NCBI GenBank assembly: GCA_022494885.1
Contig: JAGVSM010004532.1
Coordinates: 1-64,000 of the forward strand
From: Micrasema longulum
Lineage: Eukaryota; Arthropoda; Insecta; Trichoptera; Brachycentridae
Direction: 5' to 3'
Length of the DNA stretch: 64,000 nucleotides
Below are positions 32,653 to 44,559 of this stretch, piece by piece (within the stretch, counting starts at the first letter, position 1; each line of letters starts with the position of its first letter). Made by a program: the position numbers and the translations under genes. Below the pieces are notes generated by a model. It worked only from the letters and a program-made list of their open reading frames with translations, was not told where the DNA came from and searched no databases.

Positions 32653-33104
32653 ATGAATAACCACAAAGTTAGTGCTTGAAATATAAACTTTAGACCCTTT
32701 TTAACTTAAAGTTGTAAAAAAACTTGGTTTTTCTGATACCATAATGATAATTATCATTGTAATTAAATTTACTGTAACTTAATTGAGTGCTTTGATAATA
32801 AAACAAAACGTTGGATATTTTTATTTATTAAATACCTAATTGCTATTTTTATTATTTGAGCTCTGTAGTATTTGGGTTTATGCAGAAACTTTGGTTCAAA
32901 GGCGAAACGATGACATGTTTCTATGTTTAGTTTGAGTTTACCGCTATAGCTGATTTTCCAGGGTGCCCAAGTTTACACGTTCTTTTGTGTTCGTAATTTT
33001 TATTTCCTTTCTTTTCACATTCTTAGGAGCTCAATTTATAAACTGTTTCAGTTTCCAGGGGGTTCTTGTCTTTCAGGTATAATAAATAGTCCTTTATTTT
33101 AACA
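32653..33104. other. AT-rich stretch with weak fused splice signal
   Basis: No gene. At 33075 CTTGTCTTTCAG is followed directly by GTATAA, a weaker version of the fused splice sites at 5258 and 63332. Confidence 0.35.
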
Positions 33105-34015
33105 AAGTTATGCAGAAAGAGCCAGTGCACAATTTTAGGGATACAGGTGTTATCGAATGCCGTAAGGTTAACTCTATGTTCAGCTAAAAACAACTAAATT
33201 GACACCTTCTGAAAATAGTTTTGATCACAAAAATTGCATTTCTCAATTTGCAGAAAACACCCACAGTACCAGGAAAATTTTATGATATAGATGCTGATGA
33301 GAAGAATAATGCCTCCAGAAATCTATTTCTCTTAAATAAATTAAAGTGAATAGATACAAATGTATTTTGTAACTTGGATTTAATACGTTTGAAGTTTGAA
33401 TGAGTAATCAATAATATCAGATCTATCTGTTGTCTGTGAAATATATAAAAATTGTGTTGTTAGCCAGACTTAAAAGAATCCCCAACTCAAGCCTGGATTT
33501 TCTGTGATGTAATTCACCACTGTAATTGGACCTCCTGGCCTGTTGTGTCGCAAAAATAAAATAAAATACATAATGACACAACATACATCAGAGTTCTACG
33601 AGGGCTGTCTGTTTTCTACAAAATGCACATCTTTGGTTGTGCGATCAGCTAGACTTTAAAATCATTAAAACTGGTCAAATACATAATTCAATTATTTTTT
33701 GTATTATAAAAAAAACGTTGTGAGCATTTTTATCATTTGTTAAAGTCAAAATCATTTCAACTGTTGTGTAGATTAAATAATTAAACCTTCTTACAAAAAT
33801 CGTATTTACTCAGTTTCACTTTTCTATGGTTGTTTGTTTTCTGCATTACCTCATTTAATTCTATTTTTTTCTACACAAACAGCCAAGTTGCTTTTATACA
33901 GATAACTCTATTTTTACCTTTTGAAAATATGAAGTTTTGATCACAAAAATGGCATTTCTCAACTTGCAAAAAACACCAACAGCAGTTGGACAATTATATG
34001 GTATAGATGTTCATG
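33105..34015 (+). repeat. dispersed repeat U1, copies 3 and 4
   Basis: Copy 3 (about 33105-33290) has TTATGCAGAAAGAGCCAGTG and TTTCTCAATTTGCAGAAAAC. Copy 4 (about 33655-34015) repeats the later half (AAATCATTAAAACTGGTCAA, CACTTTTCTATGGTTG) and again the ATTTCTCAACTTGCAAAAAA block. Thus two partial units stand in tandem with a SINE scrap between them. Confidence 0.65.
33486..33568 (+). mobile_element. SINE family V, 5'-truncated
   Basis: Starts at CTCAAGCCTGG and contains GGACCTCCTGGCCTGTTGTG followed by AAAATAAAATAAAATA. The tRNA head is missing. Confidence 0.85.
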
Positions 34016-34354
34016 TATGCTGATGGGCTTCCAAACATTTAGTTCTTTTAATTAAATTAAAATAGATATATACATTGCAGATACCTTTTTCTTGGGAAGC
34101 AAACGCATTGATCACTACACCATGAGCACGTCAAAAATTTCAATCGTGGTACGAAAGGAATAATATTTTTTATCGTTCTGTTTTTTGTGTTGTTAGCGTG
34201 TCTTTATGCCAAGCAAATAAAAATAAATCAATCATATGTAAATGAATAAATAAATCGAAATGAAATGGAAATTTTAAAAAATAAGGGACAGTTATAAAAT
34301 ACACTCAAAATACCATTTTTATCTACCCTTCACCCTAAGTTGCTTTCATAATCG

Positions 34355-34615
34355 CAAGACCAGAGTTGCTCACATTTGGGCGAAAGCTTTCTTAACTCTT
34401 CCGTTAAAGGTCTTAACAATTCAAGTGTTGCTAAAACTCCGCTCGAAACTCTTAATGAGAGGATCAGGGATCGATTCCTAATTTATAATTATGGCCGGCA
34501 TCCGAGAAAAGCAATTAATTTTGGCGACAAACTTGTAAATTTATTGCAAAGAACAAGTAGCTTACTTCGAGAAGATAGCCTTTGGAATATTTACGCCCAT
34601 CAAATATTCTAGTTG
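34355..34615 (+). CDS. unidentified coding-like ORF (about 85 codons)
   Basis: Open after a TAA near 34349 until a TAG at 34610, without an obvious ATG start. It reads LNSSVKGLNNSSVAKTPLET, LNERIRDRFLIYNYG, NFGDKLVNLLQRTSSLLRED, SLWNIY. The amino-acid make-up is protein-like for such AT-rich DNA. It stands 30 bases before an RT remnant but I do not recognise it as part of a LINE. It may be an old exon or transposon domain. Confidence 0.25.
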
Positions 34616-34639
34616 CCTTTACAGGCTGGTTTCAAAATA

Positions 34640-35475
34640 ACTGACTAGTGATTTTGGATCAGTTTAAGTATATAATACATGTATTTATACATGTTAAATG
34701 TCAGAAGCCATTTGGAATACGCCTCTCAGATATGGAATCCCCGGTATGCCATATATATAAGTAGAATAGAAAATATTCAAAACAAATTTATAAAGTACCT
34801 TAAATACAAAACCGGTATTTCTTATGTATCTACTCTCACTGCCTCCACCTTCCATGGAATCATTTCTCTACAATACCGCAGAGTGCGTGCGGACCAACTA
34901 CTGCTTTAAAAAATTATGACAGGAATGGTTGACTGTAGAGAGCTGCTTGGTTTAATAACAATACATGTGCCAGCCAGGATTTGTAGACGGTACCACCTGT
35001 TTCATGTACCAATAAGTAAAACATCGTATGTTAAAAATGCTTTTTTTCGTAGAACTTTTTCAATGTACGATACAAAATTTAAAAATATAGATTACACAAA
35101 CATCACTCTGTCAGATTTAAAATTTATACTAAAATTATGTAACTTAGTAGACATAATAATAATAAATATGTACATCTCCCCTCCCCTCCTTATCCTCTCT
35201 TCAAGCATTTTTGTCCTTATCCCGCCCAATTTACAGTAACTTAATGTTCTTCAAATTAATATTCAAAAAATCTTTGATTATTGAGTACATAAAAATAACA
35301 TTTTTATACGTATAAATTGTATGTATTTATTTGATATGTGATATATTTTCTTTACTATCTTTGTATACTATGTGGAAATCTGTTATTAGTTCTGAGTTTA
35401 TACACTATATCTGTTTGTTTACTAAAAAATATATACGTAGAACTGTTGATTTCCCTAATAAAATAAAATATAACC
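34640..35475 (+). mobile_element. jockey/CR1-like LINE RT tail
   Basis: Plus strand: VRSHLEYASQIWNPRYAIYI, SRIENIQNKFIKYLKYKTG, RRVRADQLLL, a frame break near 34907, then VDCRELLGLITIHVPARICR and NAFFRRTFSMYDTKF. The 3' UTR ends CTAATAAAATAAAATA at about 35470. It matches the nested element at 26 kb at the protein level and the longer copy at 42.6-43.9 kb at DNA level, including the shared UTR word TAAATATGTACATCT. Confidence 0.85.
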
Positions 35476-35781
35476 TTTAATTATTTAATAACATTTCGAT
35501 TGTACTTTAGTTAACGTGTTATCTCACACCGAGCACTAGAAGTTATTTCTTTTTAGGTGTTGAATTCCGTTTTTTTCATTCGTACTTTTCACCTTATTTG
35601 TACTTCTGCCAAATAGCTAAATTAGCCCATTAACTGAGCGGCTAGGCTGTTAATCAAATGTCGTCATTCAACTAAACAGCCGGGCCGTTTGTTGAATGAA
35701 TGTTTAACGAAAAGGTTGAACCTCGCTTAGCCCCTTAATTTCAGTACAATAATAAAAATTGTTTTATTTTGAAATTTATTT
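35476..35781. other. non-coding stretch
   Basis: A GC-richer patch (35610-35740) contains GAGCGGCTAGGCTGTTAATC and AACAGCCGGGCCGTTTG, partly inverse to one another; no element could be defined. Confidence 0.4.
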
Positions 35782-36250
35782 TGTTATGTGAAGTAAGATT
35801 ACATTTTTTTTTTTTTTTTGCAGAGATTTTTTTTGCAAGATTAGGTTAGAAGAGGTGAGGTTAAGTTTATTAATACTATGGGCACGCACTTTCACCGTAT
35901 TTTTACCATTAACAACACCGTGCAAGACACACCGGAACTGCATGACATCGGCACGATCGAAGCTTGCCAAAATTCGCGTGTCCTCGGTCTGCTTCGGTTA
36001 AGTTGGCTTTTGCTCTCTCTCTCTCTCTTTAAGACTTACAAATACCCACAACATGTCAATTCGTGTCATGGTTAATTTATTCAGTGTTTTTTTAAATTTA
36101 ATCACATCTTTGTATATCTTGTATTCATCAAATTTCCAATTGAATCTCAGAAAAATGTAAGTAAATCTTTCATTTGATTTCGCGCTACCTTGCAACAAAA
36201 CTGCGGTAAGTCAAACCAACCGTTTCATACCAACAAAAGATTTCAGTACA
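35782..36250 (+). mobile_element. solo-LTR candidate (Gypsy-like)
   Basis: A 469-base segment starting TGTTATG and ending TTTCAGTACA stands directly before a strong primer-binding site. It contains a CT microsatellite (36011-36028). No gag or pol codons follow the site, and a second LTR was not seen, so the element is deleted. The 5' boundary was chosen because it starts with TG and is therefore weak. Confidence 0.4.
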
Positions 36251-36254
36251 TAAT

Positions 36255-36272
36255 TGGTGACCCCGACGTGAT
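36255..36272 (+). promoter_or_regulatory. primer-binding site TGGTGACCCCGACGTGAT
   Basis: This 18-base word is a known primer-binding site type right after the LTR in many arthropod Gypsy elements, so it marks the junction between LTR and internal region. It is long enough to be unlikely by chance. Confidence 0.7.
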
Positions 36273-38309
36273 CGGAACACGCAACTTTCTGATCTGGAGT
36301 CAGATACTATAAAAACAAAAACGTTTTTTTAAAAACTAAATTCTAACTTAAACTTAATAATTAATCCTAAACATAACAAATAAATCCAACTTACCTTGCC
36401 CAGTGGCTTTACCATTTTTTATGTTTCTTAGAGAGAATACCATTTTTTCTGTTTCTGATATGTTCGACATCATCAGTACATAATGTTTTACGTCCCGGCT
36501 TCCGGAATTAATTTATCCCCGGTCATACCAATAGGAAGAACAATCAGGCATCTGAAAATGAACACTTTAGAGATCAATATATTTCACATCAGTAAAACTA
36601 TGTTCAAGAGGAAAATTCTCTAGCTATTGGACTATTATGTTTTCATAATATTGGCCATCGCTGAAGGGTTCCTGGCCGCATATTTTTAGTATTAGGTGAT
36701 GTAGGGTTGGTTGGAGCTCCTACCCCAGTTAGAGATTGACAGAGAAGACACGAGGTTGATGTTTGACGTTTATTTATCACGTGGCGAATAAATAATAAAT
36801 TATGTCGCTTGAATGTTACGGCGATGAGGAGTTTAAGTAACTTCACTTGAACTACATGAAGAGCTGAGTGGACTGAACTAACTGCCACTAACTGGTCGAC
36901 TGAACTTGTTTGGCTGACTGATTTGACAGCGTCTTGTGGTCTCTTTACATACCACGTTTCTTTGTAGTTCATTTTTTCATGTTAAGGACGATGTGAATGT
37001 ACTGCAGAACAATGCTTCCAGTTTAACGTGCATAACTGTAAGAGTTGCATTACACGTATGCATTGGATTCGATAGAAAATGATGATATTGTATCGTCGGT
37101 CATTAGTCAACTTCAGGTGAACTAATTTAACACGTGTGTGTCATTGACTATGGACCCTACATGTTTATAAATACCCGACGCGATCCATTCGGGATGCTTC
37201 GGTATCACTTGGAAATACTTCTCCTGTTAGGGATGTTTCGGAACCACTCGGGCATTCGTTATTAATTGATATTTTTGTATTCTCTAATAATATGTTATGC
37301 TTTCACTTGCCACTGTATTGTATCCCAACTCAAAACAAAACTTTTGACCACGTGGATACGTCTTTTAAAAAAATATATAAAATGAATAAATAAATAAATT
37401 AATAACTACAATTTATTTTTTAACCACAGAAAGTTGCCCCTGAATTACGCCTTCTAAATTCTGAATTACTCATAGTTATGGCCAGCAGTTCAATTTTATT
37501 TGATGATTATCCCTGTCAAGAAGGGATTAATTAAATCAATTCATGACTGTACATTTAATTGAAGAATTTAATTAAATGTGTAGTTTAATTCCTCGCCTAG
37601 AGATGGCGGGTATTGTTTTCGCTCAGTCGGTATCACTGCCCCCGAGGAAAATCCTTGTGTTGTTGTTTTGTTCTGATAAAGTAAACTGCCGACTTGATAA
37701 TTTTGGTTCGTTCTGAGTGATTCTTCAAAATTCATAAAACTAAAACTACAACAATTACATATAAATCATCACATTGAAGTGCTCAACAAAAAACAGGTTG
37801 AAGTGGATGCTATTGGATATTCTAAGGTCAGTTTTTTTAACCATTTTTGGACAGGTGTTGATTTGTCGTATGTAGAACTGCTGGCAATAAATATTCTATA
37901 ACATTTTCTTGCATATGAAAAAACTTAACCCATCACTTTAAAAAGGTATATTAAATTATTATTTACACGCACCGGAAGTTTTTATTATTTATTTATTAAT
38001 TAGATGCGCCCAGAAGGATTTTTAATGACAGGTAAAAAAATTACAATTTAAGCGTTTCATTACAAAAATTAATATGTAGGTCTAGTAAATATATATATAG
38101 TAAAAAAGGCATCGAATTACAAAAAATTAAAGGAGAAACACAATAAAATATTTTGAAAAATGTTAACATTTTTAGGTAAAAAAAATAAGTCTTTAATATG
38201 TATAATTTAAGTGTTTATAAGTTAAATCTAAAAAATCTGTGATGTTAGCAACATTCCAACAATGTTAGTTATTTTTATGTTGAATCGCTGAAATAAGTTT
38301 GAATTTGAT
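36273..38309. other. non-coding stretch
   Basis: No supported gene. A minus frame of 109 codons (36643-36972) has no recognisable motif and may derive from the LTR element. 36711-36728 is shared in inverse orientation with 28538. The patch 37595-37700 is GC-richer. A palindrome-rich TTAATTAAAT patch lies at 37530-37580. Confidence 0.4.
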
Positions 38310-38440
38310 TTTAAACTTCAATTACAAAGAATAAGTACTTTGACGGACTTATTGCTAAACGCAATATCTTCCTGCCAGCCAAAAAACAGATTGGTCAAAA
38401 AGAAGAGATTGGTAAAAAAATTATACTAAAAAAAAACATC
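38310..38440 (-). mobile_element. LINE 3' end with terminal hairpin
   Basis: CGGACTTATTGCTAAACGCA with the stem ATTGC-TAAAC-GCAAT (38351-38365), then CTTCCTGCCAGCC and TTGGTCAAAAAGAAGAG. Close to the copy at 4.8 kb. Confidence 0.6.
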
Positions 38441-38667
38441 AATATATACCAAAAGATAGGTACATACATAAAATTATAAAAAAATATTATTGATTAAAAA
38501 TAACCGCTGTTTTTTAATTGGGTGATAAGGCTTGCACATATTAACTTAAAAGTACAAAATACAAAATAAAAAAAGTACATTATGTTATACATGTTAAATG
38601 TGGGATCAGATAGTGAGTTTGGGAGGAGAGAGAATGCATTAATTATTTTGGTGTATTATAATATCTG

Positions 38668-38847
38668 TTGGCCTCGTGGTGTAATGATTAGCGCGTTTTC
38701 CTGCCATGCAGAAAGTCTCGGGTCCAATTCCCGATCGATGATCGGTATAAAATGTAAAAAAAATATCAAGATACGCTGTGATCGGTATACCAATGCAGTA
38801 CCCCATGCACCATCAAATGCGAGAAGGGAATAAAGAATAATAATACT
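38668..38847 (+). mobile_element. tRNA-headed SINE, family G
   Basis: Plus copy: GGCCTCGTGGTGTAATGATT (A-box), TCGGGTCCAATTCCC (B-box), then a shortened body ending CCAATGCAGTACCCCATGCA. The anticodon position reads GCC, as in tRNA-Gly. The internal part present at 13.3 kb is deleted here. Confidence 0.85.
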
Positions 38848-39847
38848 ATTTGTACCTTAAAGGATGAACCACTAAAGTCACGTTGAACTAGAAAACAAGA
38901 TTTAGTGATAGTGCAATTTAGAAAATATTATATCTTTTAAACAAATTGAGATAATTTTTATATATAAAGAATTAATATTATTAAAAGATAAAACTACATA
39001 TTAAAATAGCGTATCTGGGACAACTGATGTTTTTAACATTAAAACAAAGTGGAATTCAAATTTTTATTTCAACTTAAAAGAGCATTTTTACAACAAAAGT
39101 GAACTTCGGAGTTTTATTCACGTATAAAATAGCTTATTGCGATAATTTCTGCATTTTTTACTTCAAAACGGCAAAAAATGGACCTTCGTGTTTTACCTTT
39201 AAAGTACAGATATATATCGCCATTGCACTCCGATTATGAACGGCAATCTACATCGGTATATACTGAGACGGTATAAACTAATATAGATATTTATGTACGA
39301 AACTTTGTACATTTGTTATATAAATAAAATACGAGTGATACTTTAATCCACAAATTTGGAATATCTAATGACCGGTTTCATCGCTTTCTTGACATTTTTG
39401 AGACTGGTATCTTTATTAAAAAGTTTAATGTATTTATACAAAACACTCGCACTTGATTTTATGCCAATTTAGTGACCATCTTGTAGATTAAAACTAATTA
39501 ATTAATCGTCCCCTAATCCCGCCTACCCCCTGAGTGCTCCCACATCCTTCGATCTTCTGTACGTACGCTCGTACTGATGAGCAACCGAATAGTTGCGCCA
39601 ATCCACGCGTGCTACTCCAAAACCACTTGCGAATGACCACTACTTTGGATAGTGAAAAACTTTTGATAACTAATCGCCCGGCAACGCCGCCGCTCCGAGT
39701 TATTGGCGAACTTTGAGAAGGGGAGCTTTTGCGAATGCCATGTTGCCAAATGTACCGAATATTCTAAGGACTGTCGAGGAAAATTACAACCGTAGAAAAT
39801 GTTTAATTTATTTTTATTACTATACAATTTAAAATTTTAATTTTTCC
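38848..39847. other. non-coding stretch with GC-richer patch
   Basis: 39370-39430 is related to 1556-1605. 39490-39740 is GC-richer and open for 60 codons on the plus strand (39534-39716), without a known motif. A hammerhead-like word here was examined and rejected. Confidence 0.4.
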
Positions 39848-39925
39848 CACATACCGGATATGTTAAGTGTAGGGTATTGTTCCTGTAAAACAAACCTTTT
39901 GAACTTTTTCAAAGATGGTGAATGG
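39848..39925 (+). mobile_element. LINE C-terminal scrap
   Basis: Encodes DMLSVGYCSCKTNLLNFFK, matching the end of the remnant at 27.2 kb both in protein and in DNA (GTGTAGGGTATTGTT). Confidence 0.65.
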
Positions 39926-40464
39926 TAATCAAACCCCTTGTAGAATTATTACATAAAGCAGTTATTTAACGATTTTCTTGTGATATAAATCGTTTGAAAA
40001 ATTTGATTATTTTATTTGGTTTTTGTGTTAATTTTTAATTGTTTTAAATTTCCACTAATTTTTAGGTTAAATTTTTTGTTTAAGTAATTTAAATTTAAAT
40101 ATTGGGAAGCAAAAATGTATGTTTTTAAAATATAATAAAACCAAATATGTTTATGTAACAAGTTTTATAAAAGACAATTTCGACGAATATTAAAATACAA
40201 TTAAATAAAAACACAAATAGTTTATGTATACTTGCAGAAAAAGTTTACTACAAGTCATTATTAAAATTGCTGAATTGACCAACTATATTTATTTGCTCAA
40301 ACAAGAATACATTATATTACAAAATAAAAATAACGTATTCCTTACTCTCTAAGATCCTGTGTTGAAAAATAATACAACATAATGAAATGTGGAAGAATAA
40401 ATAATATAAAAAAATACAAAAAATAAGAATTATTTAAATATTTAAACACCTGGACAACACTCTT

Positions 40465-40690
40465 ATTAGTACATAAATGTTTGCAATGTCTCGTTGCAGT
40501 CTCCTGCAAGGGTCTCTTTCCTTAGACAAATCCAAACTTGTCCACTTCTCCTAAAAATGGCTTTCGTTTTGAAAAACTTGACATGTTCATCCGAGACATT
40601 GTACTCTTGGGGCCACAAAACAGATTTTTTCTGAGAGAAAGTCGTATGTTTTTTTGCTATTAAATAATTCAAATTACAGGAAAACCCCGT
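40465..40690 (-). mobile_element. LINE C-terminal remnant
   Basis: Minus strand: YNVSDEHVKFFKTKAIF, RRSGQVWICLRKETLAG. It resembles VFNVLDEHIKFSKTTSLLFK at 30.8 kb and the copy at 3.1 kb, so it is the same type of LINE C terminus. Confidence 0.5.
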
Positions 40691-41180
40691 ACACGCATGT
40701 TGCTGAAATCTCTTGTAACCGCATGACCAGAAATGTGTTAATGACTTTTTTTTAAATGCCTAATGTCCAGTACCTTTATAAATTGAAACAATGTCTCAGA
40801 TAGGAAAGTTGAGGGTCATCATAGTATTACTCTGAGCAAAAATGTTTGTTTATGATAGGTGCAGTGCAACCTCCCCAGCCCACTATACCATAGGAATTAA
40901 CTTTGTAGGATTGCAGGATGTAAGAGATTTATAAAATTATTTATTCAAAATTTGATTGTGGAACACTCCCGGGCTTAATCAAAATTATTTTACCAACGTG
41001 TAGAACTTAACAAACAACTCGAAATTATTGTCACCTATCTCAAATTGATTTCGTTTTTCACTCGCATTTACTGCCTTCATAAGCTAAAAAAATAGCTACG
41101 TGCAAAAGTCATATTTTTAGGTATGACACTTTTTAGAATTTATCAAATGCGGGTTTTATTTTTAATTTATCAACCGAAAT
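40691..41180. other. non-coding stretch with a dispersed repeat
   Basis: 40945-41045 is the partner of the repeat at 24160. Nothing else recognised. Confidence 0.45.
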
Positions 41181-41357
41181 CGGGTTGTACTACCGCGGCT
41201 AGTGTCTCAGACTCGCGGCTCAAAGGTCCCTGGTTCAAATCCCCTTCTACCGCAACTTGATTCCCATTTTTTAATAGTGAGTTATTTACAACTCGTTAAA
41301 ATGACGCTCAAAATGAATTATTTGAGGAAATTATAAGAACGCAAATGCTTGTTTTTC
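41181..41357 (+). mobile_element. tRNA-headed SINE, family M
   Basis: CGGGTTGTACTACCGCGGCT (head), B-box TGGTTCAAATCCCC, body TAATAGTGAGTTATTTACAA and AACGCAAATGCTTG. The anticodon position reads CGC. Confidence 0.8.
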
Positions 41358-42119
41358 TATGTTGATGTTTGTAAATTTATAGATCTAAAACCTTTATTTG
41401 TGCGGGTGAGATTCATATGATGGAATTATTTCACCTACACATTAGGTAACGTCTGATTTTTTTTTCTTTACTTTTTTATGAACCATTTGGATTTATCAAC
41501 AATTTTTTGAGCTTGTCTAAATTTTTTTGAACTTTATTGTTCAACTTTTGATATAAAATGATCATTCCTGCGCGTTCAAATGCTTATAATTTATGAAGGT
41601 AAATTTATTCTGATATCAAAGACAAGCAAATTTAGCGATAAAACCAAATTTTCTCATGTGCATTGACAAATTAATTTGATAATACATGCCTTCATAACAC
41701 GGTAAGACCTTTTTTGTATTTAATTTACCTGTTTGAAACCTTAGCATTATTTACACGAACGATAAGTAATAATCGATTTTCTAATTAATCAAACAAAGAT
41801 CAATGTAGGGTTCTTTATTATAATTAATAACATAAAAACACAATAAATGACAGGGTTACACTTTGATCTACGAGGTTTGATAAAACAACACATTGAATGC
41901 ATGAATTTCTAATTTACTTATTTATGTATGCAATCGTAAATTTTTCATGGCTTATTAGGTACCCATGTTCATAATTAATAAGTCGATTTTCGGCCATTTT
42001 GGGGATATACCTCGTTGGTTTCAGACAAAAAAATTAGTAAGACGCATTTTGGTGTGATGAGCAAATTTTCGAGATTATTCCAGATCAATGGTGACCCCTC
42101 GTTGCTTTTTGTAAAACTT
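41358..42119. other. AT-rich stretch, nothing recognised
   Basis: No gene, repeat or RNA signal supported. Confidence 0.5.
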
Positions 42120-42283
42120 TATTTACACAGTCCTTCCCTTCAGGGGTCGGTCAAAGAACAATGTAATATTACAATTTAAACAACCTTTATAATGAATCTT
42201 TCACGTCCACCTTGCCAGGAATCAAACCCAAAACTTTAAAAAAGGTAAGCGAACACGCCAATAACTACAAAACGAGGTGGACT
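42120..42283 (-). mobile_element. tRNA-headed SINE, decayed (family G relative)
   Basis: Minus strand: CCACCTCGTTTTGTAGTTAT and GCGTGTTCGCTTACC for the head and GGGTTTGATTCCTGG for the B-box, then a body unlike the other copies. Probably a subfamily or an older relative. Confidence 0.5.
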
Positions 42284-42609
42284 TATCTTATTCTTTGAGT
42301 AGGATTTTTACCTGAGTGCAGCTATCAAATCGATAAAACTCGTCAAGGGTTCTTATTTTATTTTACAAACAGAGCTGTATTCTCCACTCGCCTGAACATG
42401 GAATAAAAAGTATTTAAGAATATATTGTGATAAAACAAAAAATTTAAACTAAAGTTTAAGTAAACGGATACATGGTGAACTGTAATACTCTTACAGTCTG
42501 TACGAAAAAAAATAAACACAATATTTTAATAAAAAAATAGTAGTAGAAATTAAAAAAAATATAAACAGTAAAAACATATAATAAATCGTGAAGACATACA
42601 TGGTATATA

Positions 42610-43880
42610 GGCTAAAGATATACATGATGATTTTCTGCACTGGCTGATATCATATATTAGTAATCGATGCCAATCGGTAGTAATTGGTGGGTATAAATCT
42701 GACTGAGCAAAAATCTCCTCTAGTGTTCCCCAGGGAAGTCTACTTGGTCCTCTATTATTTCTTATATTTATATAAAAGACATTGATGTTTGCTATCATTG
42801 TTCCAAATTTCTTTTATATGCCGATGATATGAGAATATACGCTTAAGTTGAATTTCGTGAAAATTGCCTCATGATTTAAGACGATTTTAACTGTCTAACT
42901 GAGTATTGTGTTGAAAATAAACTGTTTTTAAATATTAACAAATGTGTTTGTGTTACATTCACAAGAAAAACATAATTCTTAATTTTGATTACAATATAAA
43001 CAATAACGTACTTATGAAAAACCACGAAATTAACGGTATTAGGATTGTTTTAGACTATAAATTACTTTTTTAATCGCATTTCAATAAAATTACCTCCAAA
43101 GCATTGAGCAAGTCAGGTTTCGTAATTTAAACGAGTAAACACTGTTATAGAAGATATTCAGAACAAATTAAACAAAACAAGTACCTAAGGTACAAAAACG
43201 GTATTTCTTATGTATTGACCCTCGCTGCCTCTACCTACCATGGAATCACTTCTCTACAAAACCGCATAGCGTGTGCGGACCAACTACTGCTTCACAAAAT
43301 TATGACATGAATAGTTGACTGTGCAGAATTACTTAATTAAATAACAATACATTTTTCAGACAGAATTTCTAGACGGTACCACCTGTTTTATGTACCGATA
43401 AGTTAAACATAGTATGTTAAAAATGCTTTTTTTTGTAGGACTTTTTTAGTGTACAATACAAAATAGATAAAATATCAAAAAGACATTGACTACACAAACA
43501 TCACTCTGTCAGATTTAAAATTGACACTAAAAATGCATTATGTAATTTAATGGACATAATAATAATAAATATGTACATCTTCCTTCCCTTCCTTATCCTC
43601 TCTTCATGCTTTCTTGTCCTAATCCCGCCTAATTTATAATAATTTACCGTTCTCAAAAAAAATAATTATTTGATTATTAAAAAAAACATATATATAAAAG
43701 TAAAATTTTTATATGTATAAACTTATATGTATTTATATATTTTGTATAATATTTTCTTTACTAACTTTGCACACTTTGTGGGAATCTGCTATTGGTGCTG
43801 AGTTTATACACTGTATCTGTTTGTTTACTATAAACATGTTTGTCGAACTGTTGATTTCCCAAATAAAATAACCAAAACTT
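42610..43880 (+). pseudogene. jockey/CR1-like LINE, longest RT remnant
   Basis: The only copy with two canonical RT motifs on the plus strand: SSVPQGSLLGPLLFLIFI (42715-42770), then LLYADDMRIYA (42813-42847, catalytic Asp pair), LTEYCVENKLFLNINKC, and FTRKT. Later parts match 34.8-35.2 kb in DNA: CATGGAATCACTTCTCTACA, TGCGGACCAACTACTGCTTC, GACGGTACCACCTG. It ends in a 3' UTR with TGTTGATTTCCCAAATAAAA. At least eight stops or frame changes show long decay. Confidence 0.85.
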
Positions 43881-43999
43881 ACAATAATTGCATTAAAAAC
43901 AATTGCATTTACTCAGTTACTACTTAGATGAGTAGAGATTTAGTACAAAAATCGAGTGCATGCATTTTGTCGGTTCTAGTGTAGAACATTGCGATGATG

Positions 44000-44225
44000 G
44001 TGATAATCCATTAAAATATGACGCGTTTGAATCTGTTTATATTCAGAACGGTTCAAATATTGAAATGGTTAAAATGGCGCCGTTTTTGGCGCGTTTCCGG
44101 TTTTAAGTGTGGCGCGATTTTTCAGGAAATGGAATCTCTTTTAGCTGGAAATGTACCGGGGCGGAGGGGCGGCTTTCAGCAAAGTTTGTTAATGTATGCG
44201 GCGGCACGGGCGAACTGATTCAATT
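44000..44225 (+). other. GC- and CpG-rich island-like patch
   Basis: GGCGCCGTTTTTGGCGCGTT, GTGGCGCGATTTTTCAGG and GGGGCGGAGGGGCGGC stand out against AT-rich flanks. An ORF of 66 codons spans it (44018-44218) but is not recognised. It could be an old promoter, the 5' end of a mobile element, or an exon; no decision is possible. Confidence 0.35.
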
Positions 44226-44559
44226 ATAAAAGCGGTTCTCACTGCACCACCTTTACTTGGTGTAAATATTTACACGTAGTTAGGTATACGAAACGTGTCA
44301 AACCTATTGCTGTACGAAACTAGATGTGTATGTTATATTAGTATTTGTAAAACCAACAAAATTATTTCAACTAACATGTATTTTTTTAGGAAATAGACTA
44401 TTTTCTTTTGAAAACCGATAGTTTTTTAAGAAAATGATAGTTTTTTTAAAACAGACTTTTTTGTATTATTATTGTCGACTTGAATAAGTTCTTTCTATTT
44501 TTATTAGAAATCTCTACAGTTCAATTCATACGGCACCCAATTTCCTTGCTTTTGCATAA

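Noticed and set aside
33060..33085. Third fused splice site CTTGTCTTTCAG|GTATAA
   Set aside because: The donor half deviates from GTAAG and the pyrimidine tract is broken by purines, so it is only mentioned and not listed with the two strong sites.
36643..36972. Minus-strand 109-codon frame
   Set aside because: No recognisable domain, no second exon, and it lies next to LTR debris. Not enough to call a gene.
39565..39600. Hammerhead-ribozyme-like CTGATGAG at 39573
   Set aside because: A stem (GCAAC-CGAATA-GTTGC) follows, but the required GAAA and third helix are not where the fold needs them. Probably chance.
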